Assembly (NCBI GenBank): GCA_964492485.1
Contig: CAZBKM010000001.1
Span: forward strand, 1 to 64,000
Reading direction: 5' to 3'
Origin: UBA5336 sp964492485
Lineage (GTDB): Bacteria; Pseudomonadota; Alphaproteobacteria; Caulobacterales; Hyphomonadaceae
Length of the DNA: 64,000 nucleotides
This document shows positions 1-8,223 of this stretch, in pieces. Numbering within the stretch: the first letter of the stretch is position 1; each line of letters opens with the position of its first letter. Made by a program: the position numbers and the translations under genes. Below the pieces are notes generated by a model. The model ran no database searches, was not told the origin of the DNA, and worked only from the letters and a program-made list of their open reading frames with translations.

Positions 1-55
1 AGGACGCCAGGTTTTCAACCTGGAAAGAGGGGTTCGATTCCCCTAGGGACTGCCA
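1..55 (+). tRNA. tRNA-Glu (anticodon TTC), 3' part
   Basis: The window opens inside a tRNA. Visible are the end of the D arm, a 5-bp anticodon stem (CCAGG/CCTGG at 7-11 and 19-23) around the 7-base loop TTTTCAA with anticodon TTC at 14-16, a T arm (AGGGG, loop TTCGATT, CCCCT), the 3' acceptor strand AGGGACT, discriminator G, and an encoded CCA at 53-55. The D-arm remnant AGGACGCC fits bacterial tRNA-Glu. The 5' acceptor strand lies upstream of the window. Confidence 0.93.
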
Positions 56-418
56 ACGTCGTTTGTTCCAGCGAAAGCGCGGGCAAAAGGGCTGACCGGG
101 TTTTCGGCCCGTCCGGCGTGTCGCGATCATGGATGGCGCTTTCAGGGTCGACCGGGTCTCGACGGTTCGCGTGCAGCCTGCGCGCTGTCGCGCATCTTGC
201 CGTTTTCAGGTTCAAGATCCTCGGCATCGGCGCAGATGGTGGAGACGTTCGCCAGAGAGGCGAAGATTTTCGACATCTATCAGGGAACCCAGCCGATCAA
301 CCAGTCGATCCTCGCCGGCCAGAGTCCTGGCAAGAGTTCAGGTGACCTGAAATCGGGCCTTTCCGGGTGACGTCGCGCCGCTGCGCCATCTCCTGCCGCG
401 CCTGGGTATGGGGCGCGT
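56..418. other. 363-base stretch without an intact gene
   Basis: Between tRNA-Glu and the stop of the DeoR gene there is no convincing complete gene. The short open frames on both strands are arginine-rich and look like shadows. The only recognisable content is a short acyl-CoA dehydrogenase-like tail at 236-370. No clear terminator follows the tRNA; the segment 90-125 is GC-rich with a TTTT run but has no strong stem. Confidence 0.6.
236..370 (+). pseudogene. Relic of an acyl-CoA dehydrogenase C-terminus
   Basis: A 44-codon frame from ATG 236 to TGA 368-370 begins with a segment that includes REAKIFDIYQGTQPINQSIL. This resembles the conserved C-terminal stretch of acyl-CoA dehydrogenases (family pattern roughly RDAKIFxIYEGTxQIxxxxI). 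Nothing recognisable of the rest of the roughly 380-residue enzyme lies upstream in this frame, because tRNA-Glu ends only 180 bases away. I infer a truncated remnant left by deletion or insertion next to the tRNA gene. An intact acyl-CoA dehydrogenase with a different C-terminus lies at 48235-49407. A chance match is possible because only about 25 residues carry the signal. Confidence 0.5.
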
Positions 419-1189
419 TTATGGCTGGGCGACGATGACGTCCGTCCCCGCCAGCGCGCTCGCCAGAGGTCCGCTGGGCGCCTCGTCGGTGATCAGGATA
501 TCGATCCGCGTCAGGTCGCAGACATGGACCAGGGCCCGCCGGTCGAACTTGGTCGCGTCCGCGATGACGATGACGCGCGTGGCTGTCTCCAGGATCGCGC
601 GGGCAATCTCGGCCTCCTGCATCTGGAAGTCGCACAGGCCGGTGTCGGCATGCAGGCCCGAGGCGCCGATGATCGCCACATCGGGCGTGAACTGCCTGAG
701 GTAGGAAATCGCGACCGGCCCCAGGGTCGACAGCGTCACGTCCGACATCTCGCCGCCCGACAGGTAGATCCGATTGTTGTTACGCCCGCAAAGCTCGCGT
801 GCGATTTCCACGCCGTTCGTGATCACCGAGAGGTTGCGCTGGCTCCGCAGGGCACGGGCGACCCAGAAGGCCGTCGTCGAGCTTTCGATCGTGAGGCGCG
901 CACCATCCGGAATGAGGGCGGCGCAGGCACGCCCGATGGCCTGCTTTGCAGCCGACTGTTCGTTCTGGCGCTGGCGCCACGGACTCTCGAAGATGTTCTC
1001 CGGAAGGCGCACGCCGCCGTGGACCTTCTGAACGTAACCGAGCGCTTCGAGCTGGCGCACGTCCCGGCGCACGGTCTCGTCGGAGACGTCGAAGCGCTCC
1101 GCAAGATCGGAAATGCTAATGGCGCCTTCGGTTTCGAGAAGCGCGAGGATTTCGCTCTGGCGCCCGGTTGGATCCATCTCGACTGACAT
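419..1189 (-). CDS. DeoR/GlpR family transcriptional regulator
   Basis: 256-residue DNA-binding regulator. Residues about 8-65 form the DeoR-type winged helix-turn-helix (ISDLAERFDVSDETVRRD, then a wing with KVHGGV). The C-terminal half is the sugar-phosphate-binding DeoR sensor domain, including ADTGLCDFQMQEAEIAR and VIVIADATKFDRRALVHV. Family members usually sense a phosphorylated sugar or related phosphate ester and repress catabolic genes. It is divergent from a TonB-dependent receptor, a PhoD-like phosphatase and a DUF5690 membrane protein, its probable targets. The start is uncertain: ATG 1189 sits one base after a GGAG, while ATG 1177 (MDPTGRQ) is 12 bases further on. The frame stays open to 1306 but that extension does not look like protein. 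Confidence 0.9.
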   Translation of the reverse strand: MSVEMDPTGRQSEILALLETEGAISISDLAERFDVSDETVRRDVRQLEALGYVQKVHGGVRLPENIFESPWRQRQNEQSAAKQAIGRACAALIPDGARLTIESSTTAFWVARALRSQRNLSVITNGVEIARELCGRNNNRIYLSGGEMSDVTLSTLGPVAISYLRQFTPDVAIIGASGLHADTGLCDFQMQEAEIARAILETATRVIVIADATKFDRRALVHVCDLTRIDILITDEAPSGPLASALAGTDVIVAQP

Positions 1190-1479
1190 GCTCCTGCGCT
1201 CGGGACTGCGTTCAGGGTGGGGACCGGCCTGCACGGCCACGTTCCGGTCCCTGTACCCACATTCGTCACGACTGCCCGCGTGATCCGAAGATCCAAAAAT
1301 CCACACATATCCACATTTTCCCTCACACCAAAACTCGATTACGTCAAATTTCTGTTACCAGAGCCGCGTATATCGGCCGGTGCAGTTTGGCGGAGATGTG
1401 GGTTTGTGTTGCTTTCGGGCCGTTTTCGGCTCCGGGGAATGCTCCGCTGCGGCCTGCCTGTTCAATGAGGGGAACGAAC
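1190..1479. promoter_or_regulatory. Divergent control region, deoR-like gene / TonB receptor
   Basis: 290-base gap between the starts of two divergent genes, AT-richer than its surroundings around 1285-1350. It contains three closely spaced ATCCA-type direct repeats beginning at 1291, 1299 and 1309. These are candidate operator half-sites, since DeoR-family proteins often bind short direct repeats. The receptor's Shine-Dalgarno GAGGGG lies at 1467-1472, seven bases before its ATG. Assigning the repeats to this regulator is inference. Confidence 0.45.
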
Positions 1480-3882
1480 ATGAGAAAGAGCTTCAGATAC
1501 GTCTTGCTGGGCGGCGCCAGCGCCGTCATGAGCCTTGGCGCCGTCGCGCAGGACACCATCGACCGTCCGATCCCTGGCGACGATGCCGACGCGATCATGT
1601 CCACGGTAATCGTCACGGGTCAGGCGAAGACATATTCATCGGCTGAAACGACGGACTCCATGGCGCTGCAACAGTCGCCGGTGACCTCCGTGCTGGCGCA
1701 GATCGACAATCTGCCGGGCGTGCAGGTGCAGGAGGGCGATGCGTTCGGCTTCGATGACTGGTCGACGGGCGTGGCCATTCGCGGTTTCCAGACCAATCTC
1801 GGCGAGCAGCAGGTTGGCATCACGATTGACGGCCTTCCCAATGGCGGCTCGAACTATGGTGGCGGCGCGAAGGCCAATCGCTATATCGACACCCAGAATG
1901 CCGGTGCGATCGAAGTGTCCCAGGGCACGGCCGACATTGCCTCGCGATCGAACGAGGCGCTGGGCGGAACCATCAACTTCACGACCCAGAACCCGCTGGA
2001 GGATCGCCGCGTGCGCTTTTCCGCGTCGATCGGCGATTTCGACGCGCAGCGCTACTATGCGCGCTACGACACCGGCCTGATCCTGGATGGCAGCACGTCG
2101 GCGTGGATTTCCGCATCGACCCAGTCGGCAACGGATTTCATGGAAGGCTCGGCTGAGAACCGCCGCGATCACTATGCCGCCAAGCTGACGTCCGGCATCC
2201 TCGGGGTCGATTGGACGGCCTATGTCTCCTACGACGAAATCCAGGAGGACAACTATCAGCGTCTGTTCTCCGAAGCGGAGTATCAAGAGAATCCCAACTG
2301 GGACCGCCTCATCGGCGAGTGGGGGCCGGTCCCTTACGTCAACCAGCTCTATCGGCGCGGCTGGTCCACCAATCGCGAGAATCTCTTCTTCTACCTGACC
2401 GGCGAGAAGGAGGTGATCGACGGCCTGACGCTGGAAGGCGGTGTCTACCGCCACGACAATGACGGTCGCGGCGACTGGGTTCCCCCCTATCTCGTCAATG
2501 TCGGCCTGGAAGATACACTCGGCGGCCTGCCGGAGACGGAGTTTCTCGGTGGCGAGCGCGTGCTGGGTGGCCCGTTCCTCGGTCAGATCTTCTTTGTCGA
2601 CCCGACGGGCGTGGCGCTGAGCCCGGAAGAGGGATGCGTGTCATCCATCACCTTCCCTTATGGTGGCGCCGGCCCGCAGTACGACCCGGCCTGCTATCCG
2701 CGGAACGCCATCCCGGTCCAGTCCTTCCGCCATACGCACTACCAGAAGGAAAGAACCGGCCTCTACGGCGACTTCGAATATGCTGCCGATCTCGGTGGCG
2801 TGGAGAACACCCTGCGCGGCGGGATCTGGTACGAGGATGCGACGCGCTACGAATACCGGGACTGGCACAAGATCACCGATGCCCGCGTCGGTTTCGAGTA
2901 CGATGAACTCGCCTACTGGGTCCAGTACAATCGCGAATTCCCGCAGACCACGTTCAAGTGGTACGTCGAGGATGTCGTGGCCGTCGGTGACGTCAGCGTC
3001 CGCGTCGGCGCGAAGCAGTTCACCAATGACATCGAGCGCAAGGACCTCTTCAATCCGACGGATCCGGCGGGCAATTTCACCCTCGAATCGGAATCCGACG
3101 TGCTTCTGTCGGGCGGTCTCGCTTACCAGCCCGCACAGATCGCTGGCCTCGAGGTCTTCGCGGGCTATGCCGAGAACTACAAGGCCATCCCTGACAGCGT
3201 GCTCGAAGTGATCAATGTCGATGGCGGCATTCCTGACCCGGAGACATCTGAGAATGTTGAGGTGGGTGCACGGTTCGTCGGCGACCTGTTTCGCGGGTCT
3301 GTCGTGTACTTCGACTCCACCTTCGAGAACCGTCTCTTCCCGGCGCCGACCGAAAGCGTGTCCGGCATCGACTATCTCGAAGCGTCGAATGGTGGTTTCA
3401 TCAATGGTGGCGGGATCGAGAGCTCCGGTTTCGAGCTCGCCGGCGAGGCACGCCTGACCGACACGCTGAACCTGTTCGTGTCCTACACCGACATCGATGC
3501 CGAAATCCTCGGCACGGGCGATGCCAATCTCGATACCGATGCGGGCATTGCGGTCGGAAACACGGTTCCGGGGATCGCCGACCAGATGTACGTCGTCTCG
3601 CTGGATTATGTCGAAGGCAATTTCGCTGCCGGCATCTCCACGAAATATGTCGGTGACCGCTTCGTGGACCTGGCCAACACCTGGACGGCCGAGGGCTATT
3701 ACGACACCGACCTCTATGCGTCGGTCTCCGGTTCGGCAATTTCGGACGAGCTGGAAAATCTCGAATTCCGCCTGACCGTGAACAATCTGTTCGATCAGGA
3801 CTGGATCTCGGGGATTTCCGGCGGCGGTGCCTGGATCTCTGCGCCGCGTACGGCGGTGCTGACGGTCACGGCTGACTTCTGA
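1480..3882 (+). CDS. TonB-dependent outer-membrane receptor
   Basis: 800 residues. An N-terminal signal peptide (MRKSFRYVLLGGASAVMSLGAVAQ) is followed by a TonB-box-like segment (STVIVTGQAK, about residues 42-51), a plug domain (VLAQIDNLPGVQVQEGD, then VAIRGFQ) and a long beta-barrel ending in aspartate-phenylalanine, as is usual for outer-membrane insertion. ATG 1480 is chosen because it has a good Shine-Dalgarno and starts the signal peptide; the frame extends upstream to 1168 but that part is antisense to the DeoR gene. It is the first gene of a likely operon with a secreted phosphatase and a permease-like protein. The substrate is not known from sequence; context suggests a phosphorylated organic compound rather than a siderophore. 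Confidence 0.93.
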   Translation: MRKSFRYVLLGGASAVMSLGAVAQDTIDRPIPGDDADAIMSTVIVTGQAKTYSSAETTDSMALQQSPVTSVLAQIDNLPGVQVQEGDAFGFDDWSTGVAIRGFQTNLGEQQVGITIDGLPNGGSNYGGGAKANRYIDTQNAGAIEVSQGTADIASRSNEALGGTINFTTQNPLEDRRVRFSASIGDFDAQRYYARYDTGLILDGSTSAWISASTQSATDFMEGSAENRRDHYAAKLTSGILGVDWTAYVSYDEIQEDNYQRLFSEAEYQENPNWDRLIGEWGPVPYVNQLYRRGWSTNRENLFFYLTGEKEVIDGLTLEGGVYRHDNDGRGDWVPPYLVNVGLEDTLGGLPETEFLGGERVLGGPFLGQIFFVDPTGVALSPEEGCVSSITFPYGGAGPQYDPACYPRNAIPVQSFRHTHYQKERTGLYGDFEYAADLGGVENTLRGGIWYEDATRYEYRDWHKITDARVGFEYDELAYWVQYNREFPQTTFKWYVEDVVAVGDVSVRVGAKQFTNDIERKDLFNPTDPAGNFTLESESDVLLSGGLAYQPAQIAGLEVFAGYAENYKAIPDSVLEVINVDGGIPDPETSENVEVGARFVGDLFRGSVVYFDSTFENRLFPAPTESVSGIDYLEASNGGFINGGGIESSGFELAGEARLTDTLNLFVSYTDIDAEILGTGDANLDTDAGIAVGNTVPGIADQMYVVSLDYVEGNFAAGISTKYVGDRFVDLANTWTAEGYYDTDLYASVSGSAISDELENLEFRLTVNNLFDQDWISGISGGGAWISAPRTAVLTVTADF

Positions 3883-3902
3883 TCAGCATACCGAGCAAAA
3901 CC

Positions 3903-3936
3903 ACCGGCGGCGGTGTCTTCGTGCATCGCCGCTGGT
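3903..3936 (+). terminator. Hairpin after the TonB receptor gene
   Basis: A 10-bp stem (3903-3912 pairing with 3927-3936, one G-T wobble) with a 14-base loop, lying 20 bases past the receptor stop. There is no T run, so it may be an mRNA-processing or partial termination hairpin rather than a full terminator between the receptor and the phosphatase. Confidence 0.35.
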
Positions 3937-3976
3937 CCTCTTCTGAACGCGTGCGATCGGGACCGGAGACTTGACC

Positions 3977-5650
3977 ATGCCGATGAGACTGACCCGAAGA
4001 CAGGCCCTGCTCGCGGGGGCGGCGACAACCGCGCTTTCGGGATGCAGCACACCGCGATCCGGTCCCGGGTCCGCAGACGTCGTGTCGGAGGTCTTCGCGC
4101 ATGGCATTGCCAGCGGCGACATGGGCGAACGAAGTGTCGTCCTGTGGACACGCGTCAGTCCGGAAGGCGCCGGGCCTGAAACCGTATCCTGGCAGATCGC
4201 CGCCGATGCGCGTTTCGAGCAGGTCGTAGCCGGCGGCGAGATCGAAACCGGGCCGGAACGCGACTGGACCGTCAAGGCAATCCCGACCAACCTGCAACCG
4301 GCTACACGCTATTTCTACCGCTTCGAGGCGCGCGGCGAGACATCAGAGACCGGCCGCACGCTGACCCTTCCGGAAGCCTCGCTCGACCGGCTCGGCATCG
4401 CGCTCGCTTCCTGTTCGAACTACGCGTTCGGTCATTTCAACGCCTATGATGCGATTGCGCGCGACGAAGCCGTCGACATCGTCCTGCACACGGGCGACTA
4501 CATCTATGAGTATGGCGGCGAAGACGGCTGGGGCCACGAGACCGCGACGGCCATCGGGCGCCAGCACGTCCCCGCCCGAGAGATCGTCAGCCTGGCCGAC
4601 TATCGCCAGCGTCATGCGCAGTACAAGTCCGATGCCGGCTCACGCGCCATGCACGCAGCCAAGCCGCTCCTCTGCTGCTGGGACGACCATGAGAGCACCA
4701 ACAATCCCTGGATGGGCGGTGCTGCAAATCATCAGCCCGACACCGAAGGCGACTGGCTGGAACGCCGTGCCGCGTCCCTGCAGGCCTACTATGAGTGGAT
4801 GCCGATCCGGGACCCCGCGCCGGGCATGACGCGCGAGCAATTCTGGCGCACCTACCGCTTCGGTGATCTTGCAACCCTCATCACGCTCGAGACCCGCCAC
4901 ACCGGGCGTGGCAAGCAGGTCGACTATACGCCCTGGATCGACGCCATTCAGACCCGGGAGGACCGCGACCGTCTGATGGCCGAGGTGATGGACGATCCCT
5001 CGCGCACCATGCTGTCGCCCGAAATGGAAGACCACCTTGCCGCCAGCCTTTCGGCCTCCACCGCGGAGGGGCAGCCCTGGCGCGTGATCGGCAATGCGAG
5101 TCCGATTGCCCGGATGCTGGTGCCGGATCTTGTCGCGCTCGGCATTGAGGAGTCCTCGGCGCCCAATGATGCGGCTCGCCTGTTGCTCTGGAAAGCCAAG
5201 TGGAACCTGCCTTTCTACACCGATACATGGGACGGCTATCCCGTCGCCCGCGAGCGCTTCTACGAGCTTTGTCGCGAGAGTGGCGCGCGGGACCTGCTCG
5301 TTCTGACCGGCGACAGCCATTCGTTCTGGGCCAATGCGCTGTTTGACGGTTCAGGTGGTTCCATGGGCGTCGAGATCGGCACGGCCGGAATCTCCTCGCC
5401 CGGAGATTTCGTGGAGACCGGCTGGCCGTTGGAGATTGCGGGGCGCCTCGACCGGGCGTTCGAGGAGGGCCTCGATGAGGTCGTCTGGACCGATAACCTT
5501 CATCAGGGCTATGTCCGGGTCGTCCTGGGTCGCGAGGCGGCCGACGTGACCTATCGCGCCGTGGATACCGTGCTCAGCCCCGACTATCGCGCCTTCGATC
5601 TGAAGAGGATGCGTGTCGTGCGCGAGGATGGCGCTCTGGCCTACGCCTGA
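3977..5650 (+). CDS. PhoD-family alkaline phosphatase/phosphodiesterase, Tat lipoprotein
   Basis: 557 residues. The N-terminus has a twin-arginine motif (TRRQALLAGA) followed by a lipobox (LSGC), predicting Tat export of the folded enzyme and lipid anchoring. The body carries the PhoD signatures: CSNYAFGHFNAYDA, HTGDYIYEYG, CWDDHES and LTGDSHSFWANAL, which supply metal and phosphate ligands. PhoD enzymes release phosphate from phosphomonoesters or diesters in the periplasm using Ca and Fe. ATG 3977 is preceded by GGAG nine bases away. The enzyme probably acts on the ligand imported by the upstream receptor; the exact substrate is unknown. Confidence 0.9.
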   Translation: MPMRLTRRQALLAGAATTALSGCSTPRSGPGSADVVSEVFAHGIASGDMGERSVVLWTRVSPEGAGPETVSWQIAADARFEQVVAGGEIETGPERDWTVKAIPTNLQPATRYFYRFEARGETSETGRTLTLPEASLDRLGIALASCSNYAFGHFNAYDAIARDEAVDIVLHTGDYIYEYGGEDGWGHETATAIGRQHVPAREIVSLADYRQRHAQYKSDAGSRAMHAAKPLLCCWDDHESTNNPWMGGAANHQPDTEGDWLERRAASLQAYYEWMPIRDPAPGMTREQFWRTYRFGDLATLITLETRHTGRGKQVDYTPWIDAIQTREDRDRLMAEVMDDPSRTMLSPEMEDHLAASLSASTAEGQPWRVIGNASPIARMLVPDLVALGIEESSAPNDAARLLLWKAKWNLPFYTDTWDGYPVARERFYELCRESGARDLLVLTGDSHSFWANALFDGSGGSMGVEIGTAGISSPGDFVETGWPLEIAGRLDRAFEEGLDEVVWTDNLHQGYVRVVLGREAADVTYRAVDTVLSPDYRAFDLKRMRVVREDGALAYA

Positions 5651-5728
5651 TCCCGGCCCGCCGGGTCGCAAAACCGACATCTTGCCCGTGTACGGCTCCC
5701 CATGCCGGCGGGCGAGAGGGGGGAGCAC

Positions 5729-6973
5729 ATGTTCAGGCGGCTGCCCCTGCGGCCGAACTCCGCAGCTTTCGTCGCTGTTGCGGGCCTTGCTGCCTTCTCG
5801 ACGTATTTCTGCGTGTATGCGTTTCGAAAACCGGTGGCGGCCGCGCGGTTCGAGGGATTCGAGCCAGTCTTGGGCATCGATTTCAAGGTCGCGATCATCC
5901 TCTGTCAGGTGATCGGCTATGCGCTTTCGAAATGGATTGGCGTGCGCGTCATCGCCGAGCGGTCGACGCGCCGGCGCGCGGCGTCCATTCTGGTTCTGAT
6001 GACCGCATCCTTTGGCGGCCTGCTCGGCTTCGCCCTCCTGCCAACGCCAGCCAATCTCGTCATGATCCTGGTCTCGGGGCTCCCGCTCGGCATGATCTGG
6101 GGGTTTGTCTTCGGCTGGCTGGAAGGCCGGCGGACAAGCGAAGTCCTCATTGCCATTCTCTCGGCCAGTTTCATCCTCGCCTCCGGGGTGGTGAAATCGG
6201 TGGGCGCGCTTCTTGTCCGACTGGGCGTCAGCGAGACCTGGATGCCCGTCGCCACGGCGGCCGTTTTCGCCCTGCCGCTGGTCCTTTCCGTCCTCGTCCT
6301 CGCCCACATCCCTGCACCATCTGAGACAGACCGCAGCGAGCGGCGCGAGCGTCAGGCCATGGCGAGGCGGGACCGGACCGATTTCCTCCGGCTCGAAGGG
6401 CTTGCCCTTGCGCAGCTCTCGCTCGCCTATGTCGGTTTCAGCGTGATGCGAGACGTGCGCGACAGCTTTGCAGCCGAGATCTGGGCGGAGAACGCGCGCG
6501 GTGGCGAGGTCGCCCTGTTCACCCTCAGCGAAGCGCCGATCGCCCTCGTCATTCTCTGTGCGCTCGCCCTGTTCTCAACCCTGCGCGACAATGCCCGCGC
6601 TTTCCGGGTGGCCATGAACACCATCCTTGCGGGCTGTCTCCTGTTGATCGCCTCAACGCTCGCCTTTGTCTTCATGGGACTGGACGTTCTGGCGTGGATG
6701 ATTGCATCCGGCTGCGGCCTTTTCCTTGCCTATGTCGCCATCGGCACCGTCGTGATCGAACGGCTGGTCGCCCTGGGCAGCGGCACGGCCAATGCCGGCT
6801 TCGCAGTCTACATCATCGATGCCATGGGCTATACTGCCAGCCTGGGCGTTCTCCTGTCGCGCGAGCTGTTCTTCCCGGACCTCGACTGGAGCGGACTGAT
6901 CGTCCAGCTTGCGCTCCTCAGCGGCGCGCTCGGAGCGATCGCGGCACTCAGCCTGTCGCGGCGCGTCCGGTGA
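5729..6973 (+). CDS. DUF5690 family multi-pass membrane protein (MFS-like)
   Basis: 414 residues with about 11-12 hydrophobic segments and a charged central loop (about residues 200-225, SETDRSERRERQAM). The N-terminal FSTYFCVYAFRKPVAAARF and the later VGFSVMRDVRDSFAAEIW match what I recall of DUF5690, an uncharacterised family resembling the major facilitator superfamily. ATG 5729 follows a strong GGGGGGAG; the frame is open from 5702 but that start lies before the Shine-Dalgarno. Its place after a TonB receptor and an exported phosphatase suggests it imports the dephosphorylated product across the inner membrane; this is inference. The family name comes from remembered sequence features and no search was run. 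Confidence 0.75.
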   Translation: MFRRLPLRPNSAAFVAVAGLAAFSTYFCVYAFRKPVAAARFEGFEPVLGIDFKVAIILCQVIGYALSKWIGVRVIAERSTRRRAASILVLMTASFGGLLGFALLPTPANLVMILVSGLPLGMIWGFVFGWLEGRRTSEVLIAILSASFILASGVVKSVGALLVRLGVSETWMPVATAAVFALPLVLSVLVLAHIPAPSETDRSERRERQAMARRDRTDFLRLEGLALAQLSLAYVGFSVMRDVRDSFAAEIWAENARGGEVALFTLSEAPIALVILCALALFSTLRDNARAFRVAMNTILAGCLLLIASTLAFVFMGLDVLAWMIASGCGLFLAYVAIGTVVIERLVALGSGTANAGFAVYIIDAMGYTASLGVLLSRELFFPDLDWSGLIVQLALLSGALGAIAALSLSRRVR

Positions 6974-7054
6974 GATGTCCCCCGACACGGGAAACCGGAA
7001 TCGCCGGATTCGGGAAACACCCTGATTAAGGCCCTTGCCTCCCCGAACGGGTGA

Positions 7055-7069
7055 TTAAGAAAACCCTAA
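7055..7069 (+). promoter_or_regulatory. CtrA-like site upstream of the flp pilin gene
   Basis: TTAA, seven bases, then CTAA, one mismatch from the CtrA consensus TTAA-N7-TTAA, 62 bases before the pilin ATG. In Caulobacter pilA transcription is activated by CtrA. The gap 6974-7130 also has a second TTAAGG at 7025. Binding is inferred from motif and context only. Confidence 0.4.
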
Positions 7070-7130
7070 GAACGTGGAAATCCCACCTTGCGCCAAGTTT
7101 TGCGCAATCAACTCGAAGTGGGGAATCACC

Positions 7131-7304
7131 ATGTTCACGAAGATCCGTAATCTACTGAAGTCGAATAACGGCGCCTCGGCCGTCGAATACGCACTGCTCG
7201 CCGCTCTGATCGGAGCCGCCATTGCTGCCGCCGCGGGCACTCTGGGCACGAACGTCGGTACGTCGCTGAACGACGTCAGCGCCGAACTCAACAGCGCTGA
7301 CTAA
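7131..7304 (+). CDS. flp: Flp-type type IVb pilin
   Basis: 57-residue major pilin of the tight-adherence pilus. A short basic leader MFTKIRNLLKSNNG ends at the prepilin cleavage site, and processing after Gly14 leaves ASAVEYALLAALIG with the conserved Glu-Tyr pair of Flp pilins. One hydrophobic helix and a short Ser/Asn tail follow. The start at 7131 has GGGGA seven bases upstream. It heads the cpa/tad cluster and is separated from cpaB by a hairpin, so it is probably made in large excess over the assembly proteins. Confidence 0.95.
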   Translation: MFTKIRNLLKSNNGASAVEYALLAALIGAAIAAAAGTLGTNVGTSLNDVSAELNSAD

Positions 7305-7312
7305 TCGACCCT

Positions 7313-7345
7313 GGGGGAGCGGCCATCTGCCGGCTCCCCCATTTT
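7313..7345 (+). terminator. Attenuating terminator between flp and cpaB
   Basis: A perfect 8-bp GC-rich stem (GGGGGAGC at 7313-7320, GCTCCCCC at 7333-7340) with a 12-base loop, followed by ATTTT. It lies eight bases after the pilin stop and 20 bases before cpaB, so it likely ends most pilin transcripts and lets a fraction read into the assembly genes. Confidence 0.7.
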
Positions 7346-7364
7346 CGGTCCTGGGAGCTCGCAC

Positions 7365-8204
7365 ATGCCGGTTCGCCGACAGATCAAATGGCTCGTCGCC
7401 GCAAGCATCGGATTGCTTGTGGCCTGGATGGCCCATCGCGGGCTGACCGGTGATGCCGCGACCCCGCAAGCTGCGCCGCCCCCTGCGGCAGGTCCGGTCT
7501 TCGAGACCCTGCTGGTGGCGGATTCGGACATTGCGCCGGGCGGTGCGGTGACGCGCGACGTTCTGCGCGTGGCCCGTTTTCCGGTCGGTTCGGTTCCGGT
7601 CGGCGGCTTTGAAAGTCTAGACGCGTTCTCGGCTGCATTCGCCGCAGAGGGCACGCCGCGTGCCGTTCAGGGGCTGGTCGCGGGCGAGCCTGTCCTGCGC
7701 GCGCGTCTGACCACGCTGCACGCCCCGCAACGTGCTGCCGAAAGACTCTCACCGGGTGCCCGCGCCCTGACGCTCCGGGCAGATACGGTGATCAGCGTGG
7801 CGGGCCTCATCCAGCCGGGCGACCGCGTCGACGTCCTGCGGGCCGATCCGGGTCGCGACAGTGCCGCCGTGGCCCAGGCCGTCCGGGTCCTGGCCGTCGA
7901 CCAGCGCTTCGGCGCCGATGCCGATGCGGGCCTCGAGACACCGCGCGCGCTTACCCTTGAGGTCAGCCCAGCCGACCTGGCGGCGATCCTGCGCGCCCAG
8001 TCCGAAGGTGGCGTGACGCTCTCGCTGAGGGCCGAGGGTGACCTGCAGCCCGATCCCGTTCTGGCCCAACCCGTTCGCCAGGCAGCGGTGCGTCCTCCCT
8101 CCGTCCTTACCCCCGCGCCTGCGTCCTGGTCCGTCGACGTCGTTCGCGGCACCGAGCGGGCGACAGAGATCCGACCGGTCCCCGCCGTGCCGGGTAATTC
8201 CTGA
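7365..8204 (+). CDS. cpaB: Flp pilus assembly protein CpaB/RcpC
   Basis: 279 residues. An N-terminal membrane anchor (IKWLVAASIGLLVAWMA) is followed by the SAF-like domain of CpaB (LLVADSDIAPGGAVTRDVLR, then ALTLRADTVISVAGLIQPGDRVDVL), and a Pro-rich tail. The periplasmic protein works with the secretin CpaC in the outer part of the Tad apparatus. ATG 7365 has GGGAG seven bases upstream. It is separated from cpaC by 19 bases and appears co-transcribed with the rest of the cluster. Confidence 0.9.
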   Translation: MPVRRQIKWLVAASIGLLVAWMAHRGLTGDAATPQAAPPPAAGPVFETLLVADSDIAPGGAVTRDVLRVARFPVGSVPVGGFESLDAFSAAFAAEGTPRAVQGLVAGEPVLRARLTTLHAPQRAAERLSPGARALTLRADTVISVAGLIQPGDRVDVLRADPGRDSAAVAQAVRVLAVDQRFGADADAGLETPRALTLEVSPADLAAILRAQSEGGVTLSLRAEGDLQPDPVLAQPVRQAAVRPPSVLTPAPASWSVDVVRGTERATEIRPVPAVPGNS

Positions 8205-8223
8205 CGCCAGAAAAGAGACAGTC

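Noticed and set aside
1168..1479. N-terminal extension of the TonB receptor frame
   Set aside because: It is Arg/Cys-rich, overlaps the DeoR gene on the other strand, and the signal peptide starts at 1480 after a good Shine-Dalgarno.
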